DNA of 64,000 nt. It comes from a bacterium (lineage in GTDB: Bacteria > Electryoneota > Electryoneia > Electryoneales > Electryoneaceae). The notes under the pieces were generated by a model that was not told the origin of the DNA, made no database searches, and saw nothing but the letters and a program-made list of their open reading frames with translations. The position numbers and the translations under genes were made by a program. The stretch covers positions 609,033 through 673,032 of the forward strand of contig JAHLLH010000002.1 of NCBI GenBank assembly GCA_020444265.1, in the 5' to 3' direction. This document shows positions 1 to 10,031 of the stretch, in pieces (positions within the stretch are counted from its first letter, which is position 1; every line of letters starts with the position of its first letter).

Positions 1-237
1 GTCTACGGTCCGGTCAGGATGCCGGGTGGTGGTGCGGGCTTCTTCCAGGTCGCGGATCGTCGCGAGGAAGTCCACCATGCCTACAACGACATCAAGGACC
101 GTGTCGAAGCTGATTACCGTGCCATGATGGGCGATCGTCTCGAACAGGATTTCTGCGCAGCACTTCGCAAAGAGAAAGATGTGGTCATCTACCGGGATCG
201 CTTGCTTAACCGTGATCTGAAGGGGGAGGCGCGATGA
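1..237 (+). CDS. C-terminal fragment of a probable peptidyl-prolyl cis-trans isomerase (5' end outside window)
   Basis: The frame is open from the first base and ends at a TGA that overlaps the next start codon (ATGA at 234-237). The visible 78 residues are charged and helical. They contain a segment like the C-terminus of periplasmic SurA/PpiC-type isomerases: an amphipathic helix ending in valine-acidic-alanine-acidic-tyrosine, then a second helix, then a short strand of the type KDVVIYRD. In those proteins this region packs against the N-terminal chaperone domain. No catalytic parvulin domain is in view, so the call rests on a short resemblance only. Translational coupling to the TonB receptor suggests an outer-membrane biogenesis or export role. 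Confidence 0.45.
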   Translation, partial: VYGPVRMPGGGAGFFQVADRREEVHHAYNDIKDRVEADYRAMMGDRLEQDFCAALRKEKDVVIYRDRLLNRDLKGEAR

Positions 238-3005
238 AGAAGAATTGTGTCTGGTGTCTGCTGTTTCTCCTCCCACTGATGATGCTGCCGACCATCACTC
301 ATGCGCAGACCTTCGGCAAGATTGCTGGCCGTGTCCTCGATTCCGAAAGCGGGGAACCATTACTTGGAGCAGCGGTGGTGGTCGAGGGAACACGTCTCGG
401 AGCCTCCACCGACCTGGACGGCAACTTCATCATTCTCCGTGTCCCGCCGGGCAGCTACACACTGGAAGCTTCCTTCCTTGGCTATTCGACCACACGTGTG
501 CAGGAGGTCGAAGTCAACATCGACCTGACAACCCGTCTGGACGTCATCCTCACTCCCCAGGCCCTGGCGGCGGCGGAGGAGGTGGTCGTTGTCGCGGAAC
601 GTCCATTGGTCAGGCGTGACCAGACCTCGATGGAAAGCCGTGTTGGGTCGAAAGAAATGGATCGTATGCCGGTCCAGAATCTCGCCGATGTGATCGACGT
701 ACAGCCGGGTGTGGTGCGTGGCGGGGATGGCGGGTTGCACATCCGTGGCGGGCGATCTTCGGAAGTCAGCTACCTGATGAACGGCATCAGCATCACGGAT
801 GATTATGACAAAAGCCAGGCGATGGATGTGATGAACGAAGCCGTCGCCGAGTTGCAGATCATCAGCGGGGCGTTTAACGCCGAGTATGGCAACGCGATGT
901 CCGGGGTGATCAATGTGGTTACCAAGGGCGGCTCGAACCAATTTCATGGCAGCGTACAGATGGAGGCGGGCGATTACTACAGCGGTCGTACCGAGCTATT
1001 CCCCCACCTCGATGATGTATCCCCATCCTCCAACAACAACCAGACCTTCACCCTCAGCGGCCCGATCCTGAAGGACAAGCTGACTTTCTTTGCCTCCGGC
1101 CGCCGATCTCAGTCCGAGGGCTGGATGTACGGTGAACGCTGGTACCGTCCGCAGGGACGTGGGACGATCAACGGTGATGGAGAGGTCGTGGCCGCCTATG
1201 GTGACAGTGCCGTGGTGCCGTTGAACGATTGGGAGCATCTGAACGGTCAGGGTGTGTTGCAGTGGACTGTGACCGATCAACTTCTGGTCAAAGCGGACCT
1301 GCTTGCGAACGGTGGGTCGAGCCGTGGCTACAACCACGACAACAAGTATAACCCGGATGGAACCGGCTACACCGATACCTGGGGCAGAACCGGGATACTC
1401 AAACTGACCTGGCTCTTCTCGGAAAACACCTTTGCCGAAGCCTCCTTTGCTGACCGTGAGAACAACTCCTCGTACTCGCTCTATGACAACCCCCACGATG
1501 CACGCTACGCGCACCCCGATTCTGCGATTTATGGCAGCTACAGCTTCGCGCAGGGGGGGACTGATTTGTCTGTCTTTGAAAGGACAACAATCAGCCGGAT
1601 CGGCAAGCTGGACCTGACCAGCCAGGTCAATGACCGTCACCAGGTCAAAACGGGCCTCGAAGTGCAATTGGACCGGGTGGATTATGATGATATCACCCTG
1701 ATTCCAGCGAAGGATGAGAACGGACAGGAGTTGGTGCCCTTCCAAACCAGTATCCCGAAGCCGAGCGAACAGAACCGCAGCAAGTACAGCCGAACGCCCT
1801 ACAAGTTCGCGGCCTACATGCAGGACAAGATTGAGTACAAAAGTGTAGTGATTAATGTCGGCCTGCGTTTCGACCTCTTTGATCCCCAGGGCAAGCTGCC
1901 GGTCGATCCGCAAGACCCGAACATTTACCGTCCGCTGAAGCTCGCCAACCAGTACCACGACAGCAATGGCGACGGAGTGATCGACCTTTCGGAACAGACC
2001 GAGGACAACCAGTTAACGGTGGCGGATCGTCGCAGCTACTGGTACAAGGACACCTCCGTCAAAACCCAGGTCAGCCCTCGCCTCGGTGTTGCCTACCCCA
2101 TTACCGACCGGGGGATCATCCACTTCTCCTACGGCATCTTCCAGCAGATCCCGGAGTACAGCCTGCTGTATGGGGATGATGAGCGCAAGGTGGCGGAATC
2201 GGCGGATGTGTACGGCCCCTTCGGCAACCCGGACCTTGAGCCGCAACGGACCACGATGTACGAGCTGGGTCTGTCGCAGCAGTTGACCGATCAATTCGCG
2301 ATCAACCTGACCGGCTTCTACCGCGATATCCGTGACTGGATCAGCGCAGGAGCGCAGATCCCGACCTCTGTGGCCGGAATATCCTATGTCACCTACACCA
2401 ATCGCGATCTGGCAAATGTCCGTGGCATCACCTTCGGCGTGGAAGGTCGTTTCACCGACCGCATCCAGCTCTTCGGCGATTACACCTACCAGGTGGCGGA
2501 GGGGACCAACTCCTCACCGGAAGATGAATACTGGTCGCAGATCGACGGCGACGAACCGACCAAGCAGCTCACCCCGCTCAACTGGGACCAGCGTCACACG
2601 CTCAACCTGAACGCTTTCTACGGCACAGCTGAATACGGTGTGACGTTGCTGGCCAGCTACAACTCCGGGCAGCCGTATACACCGGAGATTCTGACCGGGG
2701 AACGGACCGGGCGCAGCATTATCGCAGGTTTGTCGGACAACAGTCGCCGTATGCCAAACCGTTTCAATCTCGACCTCTACGCCTTCCGTGCAATTCCAGT
2801 CTGGAGCACCCGAATTCGCTTGTCGCTCGAAGTAAGGAATCTGCTCGACGGGAAGAACCCGACGGCGGTGTTCAACGATACGGGACAGGCGGATTATACG
2901 GTCAACGAAGAACTTGTACAGGATGCAGATGAAGGTTATTTCGTGCGTCCCGACTACTATGCGGAACCTCGTTCCATTCTCTTCGGAGTGCGCTATGAAT
3001 TCTAG
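234..3005 (+). CDS. TonB-dependent outer-membrane receptor with N-terminal carboxypeptidase-regulatory-like domain
   Basis: The 923-residue protein has a cleavable signal peptide (hydrophobic core to about residue 24, ending THAQ). A beta-sandwich carboxypeptidase-D-regulatory-like domain follows at about 27-110 (GRVLDSESGEPLLGAAV). The TonB plug is at about 120-230 (VRGGDGGLHIRGGRSSEVSYLMNG is its core region) and a long 22-strand-type barrel ends in a terminal phenylalanine (FGVRYEF). The domain order is that of SusC-like and other FCB-group nutrient receptors. There is no SusD-like partner next to it; instead a secreted Fn3 protein and a PorV-like protein follow with overlapping stops and starts. 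Uptake of an oligosaccharide is plausible given the galactan genes downstream, but substrate cannot be read from the sequence. Confidence 0.9.
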   Translation: MKKNCVWCLLFLLPLMMLPTITHAQTFGKIAGRVLDSESGEPLLGAAVVVEGTRLGASTDLDGNFIILRVPPGSYTLEASFLGYSTTRVQEVEVNIDLTTRLDVILTPQALAAAEEVVVVAERPLVRRDQTSMESRVGSKEMDRMPVQNLADVIDVQPGVVRGGDGGLHIRGGRSSEVSYLMNGISITDDYDKSQAMDVMNEAVAELQIISGAFNAEYGNAMSGVINVVTKGGSNQFHGSVQMEAGDYYSGRTELFPHLDDVSPSSNNNQTFTLSGPILKDKLTFFASGRRSQSEGWMYGERWYRPQGRGTINGDGEVVAAYGDSAVVPLNDWEHLNGQGVLQWTVTDQLLVKADLLANGGSSRGYNHDNKYNPDGTGYTDTWGRTGILKLTWLFSENTFAEASFADRENNSSYSLYDNPHDARYAHPDSAIYGSYSFAQGGTDLSVFERTTISRIGKLDLTSQVNDRHQVKTGLEVQLDRVDYDDITLIPAKDENGQELVPFQTSIPKPSEQNRSKYSRTPYKFAAYMQDKIEYKSVVINVGLRFDLFDPQGKLPVDPQDPNIYRPLKLANQYHDSNGDGVIDLSEQTEDNQLTVADRRSYWYKDTSVKTQVSPRLGVAYPITDRGIIHFSYGIFQQIPEYSLLYGDDERKVAESADVYGPFGNPDLEPQRTTMYELGLSQQLTDQFAINLTGFYRDIRDWISAGAQIPTSVAGISYVTYTNRDLANVRGITFGVEGRFTDRIQLFGDYTYQVAEGTNSSPEDEYWSQIDGDEPTKQLTPLNWDQRHTLNLNAFYGTAEYGVTLLASYNSGQPYTPEILTGERTGRSIIAGLSDNSRRMPNRFNLDLYAFRAIPVWSTRIRLSLEVRNLLDGKNPTAVFNDTGQADYTVNEELVQDADEGYFVRPDYYAEPRSILFGVRYEF

Positions 3006-6000
3006 GGGAATGGGCAAGAGAGCTATCCTCGCTTGCGCCTTGTTGCTGACGGGCTTCTTCCTCCTTTTGCCCGTCAGCCAGGCGTGGGCACAGCCCTCAG
3101 ACCAGTACGAACCCTCTGATCAGCGCGGTGTGCCGGAACTGAGGCGCTTCACCAACATGGACGGCAACTCGGTACGGGTCAGTGTGTTCAACACCGGCTT
3201 GTCTGGCGCGCCGGCGGAGTGGCCGGAAGCGGTCAACTACGAGTACCCGAAAAATACGGACCGAATCTACATCTCAATCGTTGGCATCTGGCCCGCCGGG
3301 GAGGTGGTAGATGAAAACGGCAACACGATCCAGATGATCGACATGCCGATGTGGCGCACCAGTCCCAGCGGTGATTCCTGGAACATGGAACCGATCCAGG
3401 GCTTCCTGAACCCCTCCCACACCGACCTTGCCCGCAGCGATGATCCGGAGACGTGGCCGCCGCAGTCCGAGGGAGGCTGGCGGGATAAACGTGACGATAT
3501 CGGCGATCCCGGTTGGGTGGGGTCGTGGAACGGCTTCTTCGGTAAAAACATCTTCAACGCCGACCTGGAGCTCTTTTACCGCACGGGCGACGACAACTAC
3601 GACCGTTACAACTATCAGCCGGATGAGACCGATCCGACACGTGCCGGGCTCGGGCTGCTGATGGATGTCCGTACCCTCGCCTGGACACAGATCCTGATCA
3701 ACGATGTCGTCTTCTTTGTCCACGACATCAAGAATGATGGCACGAAACGCATCCCGAAGGCGAGTTTCCTGATCTTCCTCGCGGACTATGTCGGTGGGGA
3801 CGGGACCGATGATGAGCCGTACGTCGACATCCAGACGGACGTCGCTTTCCTTACGGATTATGACCGGATCGGCACCGAGGCCTTCGGCAGCGATCCGGTC
3901 GGTGTGGCGGCGGTCAAGTACCTCGAAACGCCGGGCAACCAGGTGGACGGGATCGACAACGATGGCGATGCCGACCACCCGCAGCATGCAGGCATTCTGA
4001 ACGGCATCCTTCCTGACCCAAGTGTCGTTTGTCCCCTCTTTACCGCGTCCGATTTCGAATCACGGTTCATTGGCCCCGGCCAGCCATTGGTGCTGATCGA
4101 CGACGAAACCTTCAACCGTGTGGTGATCAATTACCCCAGCGGTGGCGGGACGGTGGTGACCCAGGGACGGGAAATTGACTTGCCAGCGGGCGGGATGACA
4201 GTCCGTGAAGACACCCTCGCCAATGCGCTTGATGACGACTTCGATGGTCTGATTGACGAACGCGAAACGATTCACCTGAGCCGTTTCGATGAGATCACGG
4301 GCACCGAAGTCCCGGTTCGTTTCATCAACTACCTCTCCTTCGCTGTGGGCGATACAATCAAGCGTGGTTTCGTGGTGCCGGGCACCGATGCCGTGTGGAA
4401 CTACGAGAACGTTGCGCCGCTGATTGACGAATCCCGTGACGATGGTTTCGATAACGATGGTGATTGGGACCTGGTCAATGATGATGTTGGCCTCGATGGT
4501 GTCAAAGAGACTTTCGACACGGGCGAAGGGGATGGAGTTCCCTCCAGTGGCACCGGCACAGACTTCCCCGGCGAGCCGAACATCGACAAGACCGATGTGA
4601 CCGAAACCGATGTCATCGGTCTGACCGCCGCAAACCAGGTACAGGTGGGGACCGTCTCCTACAATAGTGCCGACCAGTTCCTCTGGAATCGCTTCATGAT
4701 CCCCGGCCAGTTTGTCCTGCCGAGGCCGGTGGGCGAGTACGACACCTTTGTTTCCAGCGGCTTCTTCCCGATTGAACCGGGGGAACGGCAAAGGATGGCC
4801 ATTTCTGTGGCGATCAGTGCTGGTGGGATCAACCGTGACGCTGACATTCAAGGGGTTATCAACAAGCAGGCGCACGCGCTCGATGCCTACTCAGTAGATT
4901 ACCAGTTCGCCCAGGCACCGATCAAACCGAACCTGAAAGCTGTCCCCGGGGACGGCAAGGTGACCCTCTACTGGGATGATGTATCTGAAGCGTCGATCGA
5001 TCGTTACATCGAGTCGGTTGGTGGCGATCCGAACGACTTCGAAGGATACAGGGTTTACCGTGCTACCGACCCGGCGATGGAGGATGCACGGACCATCACC
5101 GATGCTTATGGCAACCCGATCCTGCTCCGGCCCATTGCCCAGTTCGACAAAATCGACGGCATCTACGGTCTCCACCCAGTTGACATTAACGGCATCAAGT
5201 ACAACCTCGGCAACGAGACAGGGTTGCAGCACAGTTGGGTTGATGAAGATGTGACCAACGGACAACGTTATTTCTATGCCGTCGTCGGCTATGATTTCGG
5301 TTTTGAACTGGCGAACATCGCCCCGAGCGAAAGCCCGATCCAGATCGATGTGGATCAGCAGGGGAACATCAGGCATGGCAGCAATGTGGCCGTGGTCCGT
5401 CCCACTGCACCCGCCGCTGGTTATTTGCCGCCTGGAGTGACCTGGTTCGAGCACAGCGAAGGAGGCGCGACCGGGACAGTCGAGGTGCTGCAGATTGTCG
5501 ATCCGGATGCGATCAAGGATGGGCATACCTACGAGATCACCTTCCGGGATACGGTTTACACCGGCACCTCCGGCGACACCTTGACCACACGAGATTACAG
5601 TGTCTTCGATGTGACAGAATCGGGCAGCCGTGACACGTTGTTGGCCAACAGCAGGTTGTTCAACGAAGACGATCGCATCCCGATCCTCGATGGGTTCGAG
5701 CTGGCGATGAGCAACGAACCTTTTGTGATGATCGACGAGGACACATCGGGCTGGAACGATCCGGAAGTACATCGCTACGCCTTCGAGCCGGTTACCTATC
5801 CTGGGGTTAGAGGGGAACGGCGGCCGAAGGATTACCGTCTGATCATCGGTGAGGGGGTGCAGTCCACCTCCTATGACACCACGCTCGGTAGTGGTGCCCT
5901 GGCCTTCGACCTGCCTTCAATTGGTGTCAACTTCAGGCTCGAACATATTCTTACCGGTAACCCTGTCGCGTTCGCCTATGCCGACCTCTATGGTCAGGAT

Positions 6001-6558
6001 GGGCTGTTCAATGTCAACCCCACGAATGGCGACCAGACCGATATCCTCTTCCTTCTCGAGGATGATGGTCAGGGTGGCTTGAGCTACACCTGGCAGATCA
6101 GCCTGCTGTTGACCAACGCGACACGTGATCCGATTGCAGGCGACACCCTCGAGGTGCGTCTGAGTAAACCCTTCCTGAGCAGCGATGTTTACCGTTTCCA
6201 GGTAGAAGCCTCGGAGATCTCGACCAGCAAGGCGAAGGTCGATCTCGACCGGATTCGTGTCGTCCCGAACCCTTATGTGGCAGCGGAATCGTGGGAAGTT
6301 TCCAATCCGTACACCAGCGGACGTGGCCCACGTGAAATCCACTTCATTAATCTCCCGAAAGAGTGCACGATCCGCATCTTCGATGTGAGCGGTACCCTGA
6401 TTGATCAGATTGAGCACAGTTCTCAAAATGAGGATGGCACAGCGATCTGGGATGTGCTCAGCAAAGAAGGGTTGTCCATCTCCTATGGCATTTACCTCTA
6501 CCACGTGAAAGCCAAAGGGATTGGGGAAAAAACCGGAACATTCGGGGTGATCAAATGA
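2995..6558 (+). CDS. Large secreted protein with Fn3-type domain and FlgD-like C-terminal sorting module
   Basis: About 1187 residues. I chose ATG 2995, which overlaps the receptor stop by 11 bases, because GGAG lies six bases upstream; ATG 3010 would have its purine tract one base away. A signal peptide ends near AQAWAQ. The body has several Asp/Asn-rich loops of the type DGIDNDGD and DDDFDGLIDE, which resemble calcium-binding thrombospondin-3-like repeats. A fibronectin-III-like segment occupies about 640-780 (VTLYWDDV ... YRVYRA ... YFYAVVGYD). The last 90 residues (VVPNPYVA ... IRIFDVSG ... GIYLYHVKA) form the FlgD-like module found at the C-terminus of type-IX-secreted proteins. It is probably exported and surface-anchored. 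No enzymatic motif was recognised. Confidence 0.8.
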   Translation: MNSRGMGKRAILACALLLTGFFLLLPVSQAWAQPSDQYEPSDQRGVPELRRFTNMDGNSVRVSVFNTGLSGAPAEWPEAVNYEYPKNTDRIYISIVGIWPAGEVVDENGNTIQMIDMPMWRTSPSGDSWNMEPIQGFLNPSHTDLARSDDPETWPPQSEGGWRDKRDDIGDPGWVGSWNGFFGKNIFNADLELFYRTGDDNYDRYNYQPDETDPTRAGLGLLMDVRTLAWTQILINDVVFFVHDIKNDGTKRIPKASFLIFLADYVGGDGTDDEPYVDIQTDVAFLTDYDRIGTEAFGSDPVGVAAVKYLETPGNQVDGIDNDGDADHPQHAGILNGILPDPSVVCPLFTASDFESRFIGPGQPLVLIDDETFNRVVINYPSGGGTVVTQGREIDLPAGGMTVREDTLANALDDDFDGLIDERETIHLSRFDEITGTEVPVRFINYLSFAVGDTIKRGFVVPGTDAVWNYENVAPLIDESRDDGFDNDGDWDLVNDDVGLDGVKETFDTGEGDGVPSSGTGTDFPGEPNIDKTDVTETDVIGLTAANQVQVGTVSYNSADQFLWNRFMIPGQFVLPRPVGEYDTFVSSGFFPIEPGERQRMAISVAISAGGINRDADIQGVINKQAHALDAYSVDYQFAQAPIKPNLKAVPGDGKVTLYWDDVSEASIDRYIESVGGDPNDFEGYRVYRATDPAMEDARTITDAYGNPILLRPIAQFDKIDGIYGLHPVDINGIKYNLGNETGLQHSWVDEDVTNGQRYFYAVVGYDFGFELANIAPSESPIQIDVDQQGNIRHGSNVAVVRPTAPAAGYLPPGVTWFEHSEGGATGTVEVLQIVDPDAIKDGHTYEITFRDTVYTGTSGDTLTTRDYSVFDVTESGSRDTLLANSRLFNEDDRIPILDGFELAMSNEPFVMIDEDTSGWNDPEVHRYAFEPVTYPGVRGERRPKDYRLIIGEGVQSTSYDTTLGSGALAFDLPSIGVNFRLEHILTGNPVAFAYADLYGQDGLFNVNPTNGDQTDILFLLEDDGQGGLSYTWQISLLLTNATRDPIAGDTLEVRLSKPFLSSDVYRFQVEASEISTSKAKVDLDRIRVVPNPYVAAESWEVSNPYTSGRGPREIHFINLPKECTIRIFDVSGTLIDQIEHSSQNEDGTAIWDVLSKEGLSISYGIYLYHVKAKGIGEKTGTFGVIK

Positions 6559-7595
6559 CAAACCGACACCTCGACAAGACGATACGAAGCTTCGCTGGTG
6601 GCATGGTGCTCGGTTTGCTGATGGCCGGGAGTGTGCTGGCGGAAACGAATAAGGTCGGTACCTCGGCGGCGGCATTTCTCAGGATTCCTGCCGGGGCACG
6701 AGGCAGCGCCCTCGGCAGCGCCTTGACCACTCAGAGTGGCGATGCGACCTCGCTCTTCTGGAATCCGGGAGCATCGGCCCGTCTCGAAGGCACCCAGCTC
6801 AGTTTCGATTACTCGGACTGGCTGCCGGGCCTGAATTACGGTTTCGTTGGCGCGACCATGCCCGCTTCCGGGTCGTTGAACATCGGGGTCCACGCCGTTT
6901 ACCTATCGACGGATGAGATGGACATCACTACTCCTGAATTCCCGATGGGCACCGGGCTTACCTACAACGCCGCCAGTACAGCAGTCGGCGCGACCATCGC
7001 CAGCAACCTGACAGACCGTTTTTCCATTGGTGGCACGATCAAAGTGATCCAGGAACGGATCTACAACTCGACCGCGAACGGCATCGCGTTTGATGCGGGC
7101 ACGCTGTTCAACACCCCCTTCAACAACATCAAGTTCGGCGTCGCGATCACCAATGTTGGCACCAAGCTTCGGATGACTGGCGAAGACTTAAATGTCCGTG
7201 TCGATGTCGCGCCCGACCAGGAAGGCAACAACGAGTCGACGGTCGGCGAACTGAAGACGGATCGTTTCGATCCGCCGCTGCTGCTGCGCCTTGGCCTTAG
7301 CGGTGACCTCTTCCGGTCGAGCAGCTCACGCTTGACCTGGATGGTTGACGGCATCAACCCGAACGATAACGCGCCCAGCATCAACATGGGTGCAGAGCTT
7401 GGACTGATGCAGGAAGTACTGAATCTACGTGTCGGCTACAACGATCTCTTCCTGGTGGACGGGATCCGTGGCTTGACCTTCGGGGTAGGCATTCGCGCCC
7501 TCTCAAAGCCGACGGTCGTTTATGTCGATTACGGCTTCCAGGCGTTTGAATACCTGGGATCGGTGAACCGTTTTACGGTGAGTTTGGTGCTGTAG
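6555..7595 (+). CDS. PorV/PorQ-family outer-membrane beta-barrel protein
   Basis: 346 residues, starting in the ATGA overlap with the preceding gene. A signal peptide (residues 1-29, ending SVLAE) is followed by the family hallmark near residues 34-70: GTSAAAFLRIPAGARGSA then a segment ending ATSLFWNPG. The remaining sequence alternates in beta-strand style and ends in a hydrophobic strand (FTVSLVL), as expected for the FadL-like barrel of PorV. In type IX secretion PorV shuttles cargo with CTD sorting modules from the translocon to the attachment complex. Coupling to a CTD-bearing protein directly upstream suggests a dedicated partner for it rather than the housekeeping PorV; that is inference. 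Confidence 0.85.
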   Translation: MTNRHLDKTIRSFAGGMVLGLLMAGSVLAETNKVGTSAAAFLRIPAGARGSALGSALTTQSGDATSLFWNPGASARLEGTQLSFDYSDWLPGLNYGFVGATMPASGSLNIGVHAVYLSTDEMDITTPEFPMGTGLTYNAASTAVGATIASNLTDRFSIGGTIKVIQERIYNSTANGIAFDAGTLFNTPFNNIKFGVAITNVGTKLRMTGEDLNVRVDVAPDQEGNNESTVGELKTDRFDPPLLLRLGLSGDLFRSSSSRLTWMVDGINPNDNAPSINMGAELGLMQEVLNLRVGYNDLFLVDGIRGLTFGVGIRALSKPTVVYVDYGFQAFEYLGSVNRFTVSLVL

Positions 7596-7624
7596 TGAGG
7601 TCGTGTCAGACGGCCTTGGTGGTT

Positions 7625-7757
7625 CCGTCAGGTCCATAGCGCAGCGGAGACCTGACGGTGTGTAGCACGGGCATCCTGCCCGTGCATCGCGCCCGGAGGG
7701 CGCGAGAGGTGTGTCAGATCTGAGGATCTGACACAACGAGTGGAGGATCTGACACAA
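7625..7757 (+). repeat. Composite palindromic intergenic repeat, copy R1
   Basis: The 264-base gap between the PorV-like gene and the next start is largely made of nested perfect hairpins. They are CCGTCAGGTC with GACCTGACGG (7625-7658), GCACGGGCA with TGCCCGTGC around TCC (7665-7685), TCGCGCCC with GGGCGCGA (7687-7705), and TGTGTCAGATC with GATCTGACACA (7710-7735). A repeated half-site GATCTGACACA follows at 7747-7757. The same module order recurs at 10032-10142 and, inverted, at 21071-21222. No run of T follows the hairpins, so they are not simple intrinsic terminators. Confidence 0.85.
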
Positions 7758-7859
7758 CGGGTCTAGATGAACAAAAGAAAAACGATAGAACTGCAGGGGG
7801 GGAGAAAAACCTCGATTGTGACTGGTTTTGATCCAATTGATTTCCACAAGGAGACAGGT

Positions 7860-9941
7860 ATGAAGAATCACAGCATGAACCGTTTGCTGTTGATCGGCCT
7901 GGTGCTTCTGATCTCGGCATTTCCGCTGTTCGCCCAGATCGATGTAACGGTCCGTTTCAACTCCGCAACGGTCGGAGACACCCTCACCCCGGATCATTTT
8001 GTCCAGATGCGCGGTGAGCTGAATGCCGGAGGCTCGGAGCTTCCTGGCGGCAACTCAATTACCTGGGAAAACACGTCGACCCTCGTGATGGAAAACGTTG
8101 GCGGCGATTACTGGTCGCTGACATTTCAGATGATGCCGGACGACACCCTTTTCTACAAATTCTGGACCGGCTTTGATGAGAACACCGGTACATCTGTGGT
8201 CTGGGATGGTTGGGAAGGTGGCTTGACCAACCCGGATGGTGTCGCAGGCGACAATCGTGTCCTGATCACGGGTGACCAGGATACCACCCTGGCCTTGCAG
8301 TTCTATAACGGTTCCACGTCAGCGGTGGATCAGTATTACCGTCCCTACGTCGAGCACGAAGATTCGACCGCCTTCTATTTCCGGGTCAACATGGCGGCAT
8401 TGCTGCAATCCGAAGAGTTCGATCCGGAAGTCGATGTTCCTGTCGGCCCGCAGGGAAGCGCGCCGCTCGACCCGACTGATAGCTGGGCCGATCCGATTGT
8501 TGAGCTGGAACGTGAAGCAACCGAAGGTGTGGCCGCCGGCTTCTGGAGTGGCTATGTCAATGTCGCCACCGCCGATCTGACAGCCGGTGCAACTCAGAAC
8601 TACAAGTTTGTCTATGCGCCCGATGGAACCGGTGAAGCATGGGAAGACAATATTTCCAACCGTTGGTTTGACATCTCTGCGGACCTCGCCAGTGGCGCGC
8701 ACGACACCACCCTGCACTGGGGCTATTTCGATGGACGTGCCCCCGGTGGTACCCCGATCAATACCACCCTCACCTGGCTGGTCGATCCGGGCGCCTTGCA
8801 GGATCTCGGTTTCTTTGACCGGGCCCTGGGCGATCACCTCTACATCCTCGGTCCCAATGGCTGGACCATCCCCGACAACGCAATCGAAGTTGTCTTCCAA
8901 CCGCTGCTTCAGCAGTGGGTGGCTTCCGAAGACTTCTCCCGTTTCGAGGGGGATGTGTTACAGTACAAGTATGTGGTGGTCTACGACTCCTCTCGTATCG
9001 ACACCTTACATGAGAACTACATCCCAGGTCTGCCAGGTATCGAGTTGTGGGAAGAGCCAAGTGTGACCGAAGGTTCGAACCGTACCTATGCCATCATCGA
9101 TGCCGAAGAGCAGGCCCCGGAAGGGGACTTTGGCTACGATTTCCAGTTCTACTCCAGCATTCCGCCGGAGGGTGTGGTCGACATCGACATGTCGGTAACC
9201 TTTAACATCGATATGGAACCAGCGACCGACCCGGAAGTCAACGACAGCAATCCGTTGTTCCGTCCCGGTGTCGACACCGCCTATCTCTATTTTGAGTCCC
9301 CGATCCTGATGCTCACCCAGGAGCTGCCGGCCTATGAGCATACGGTTGAGCTGTCGGACATCGATGGTGACGGCATCTACAGCGCCACGATGGAGTTCGT
9401 CCAACCCTTCCCCTATCAGATCGGGTACCGTGTTGGGTACACGACCGATGATGTGGATGTGATCAATGGTGGTGGCGTGGAAGCGGGACGTCGCTACTAC
9501 CAGTTCATCCAGCCGCAGTTCCATGTTCCGGGTGGTGAGACAACCTGGTTTGATGAGTTCAATCTGCGGACCATTGCCTGGGTCCCGTTCGAACTGCCAT
9601 CGGAAATTCCGCCGGACTTCTCGCAAGAGCTCGCCGTCGGCGATGACCCGGTTGAAACACCCAATGACTGGTACCTGGCGGAAGGCTACCCGAACCCGTT
9701 CAACCCCTCCGCAACCATCTCTTACAAGGTAGGTGCGCGGTCGAATGTGACGGTGAAGGTCTATTCGGTACTGGGCCAGGAAGTGCGTACGCTGGTCAAT
9801 ACCGCAAAGGCTCCCGGTGTCTACCGGACTGTCTGGAACGGTTTGGACAACAGCGGCAGCCCGGTTGCATCGGGTCTTTATTTCATCAGGCTTTCCAGCC
9901 CGGAATACACGAAGGTGCGCAAGATTACGTTGTTGAGGTAA
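7860..9941 (+). CDS. Secreted carbohydrate-binding-like protein with type-IX sorting domain
   Basis: 693 residues from ATG 7860, which has AAGGAG nine bases upstream and is followed directly by a signal peptide (ending PLFAQ); an in-frame ATG at 7767 is rejected because it would put 31 hydrophilic residues before the signal. The body contains repeated beta-rich modules of about 150 residues with a conserved core: YKFWTGF, then DTTLALQFYNGS, then QYYRPY and EDSTAFYFRVNM. The same module forms the second half of the GH53 enzyme encoded next. The C-terminus (GYPNPFNPSATISY ... VYSVLGQEV ... GLYFIRLSS) is a textbook FlgD-like sorting domain. A role in binding galactan at the cell surface is inferred from the shared module and context; no catalytic motif was seen. 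Confidence 0.75.
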   Translation: MKNHSMNRLLLIGLVLLISAFPLFAQIDVTVRFNSATVGDTLTPDHFVQMRGELNAGGSELPGGNSITWENTSTLVMENVGGDYWSLTFQMMPDDTLFYKFWTGFDENTGTSVVWDGWEGGLTNPDGVAGDNRVLITGDQDTTLALQFYNGSTSAVDQYYRPYVEHEDSTAFYFRVNMAALLQSEEFDPEVDVPVGPQGSAPLDPTDSWADPIVELEREATEGVAAGFWSGYVNVATADLTAGATQNYKFVYAPDGTGEAWEDNISNRWFDISADLASGAHDTTLHWGYFDGRAPGGTPINTTLTWLVDPGALQDLGFFDRALGDHLYILGPNGWTIPDNAIEVVFQPLLQQWVASEDFSRFEGDVLQYKYVVVYDSSRIDTLHENYIPGLPGIELWEEPSVTEGSNRTYAIIDAEEQAPEGDFGYDFQFYSSIPPEGVVDIDMSVTFNIDMEPATDPEVNDSNPLFRPGVDTAYLYFESPILMLTQELPAYEHTVELSDIDGDGIYSATMEFVQPFPYQIGYRVGYTTDDVDVINGGGVEAGRRYYQFIQPQFHVPGGETTWFDEFNLRTIAWVPFELPSEIPPDFSQELAVGDDPVETPNDWYLAEGYPNPFNPSATISYKVGARSNVTVKVYSVLGQEVRTLVNTAKAPGVYRTVWNGLDNSGSPVASGLYFIRLSSPEYTKVRKITLLR

Positions 9942-9950
9942 TGTGGTTGG

Positions 9951-9984
9951 TGACCCTCCCGGTCCGCTCGGATCGGGAGGGTCA
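9951..9984 (+). terminator. Strong hairpin after the binding-protein gene
   Basis: TGACCCTCCCG (9951-9961) pairs perfectly with CGGGAGGGTCA (9974-9984), and the loop itself can pair further (GTCCG with CGGAT). It begins ten bases after the stop codon. Only a short pyrimidine tract follows, so it may act as a terminator or as an mRNA 3'-end stabiliser. Confidence 0.65.
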
Positions 9985-10031
9985 TCCCCTTAGTGGTTCC
10001 GTCAGATCGCCGAGTCTGACGAATGTCGGTT

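Noticed and set aside
996-1958. Long minus-strand open frame opposite the TonB receptor
   Set aside because: It is the complement of a clearly real gene, has no ribosome-binding site or family resemblance, and its composition is that of an antisense shadow. The same applies to the other long antisense frames, for example at 60178-60849 opposite the HdrD-like gene.
7767-7859. N-terminal extension of the binding-protein frame
   Set aside because: The extension is hydrophilic and precedes a good ribosome-binding site and signal peptide at 7860, so it is leader DNA.
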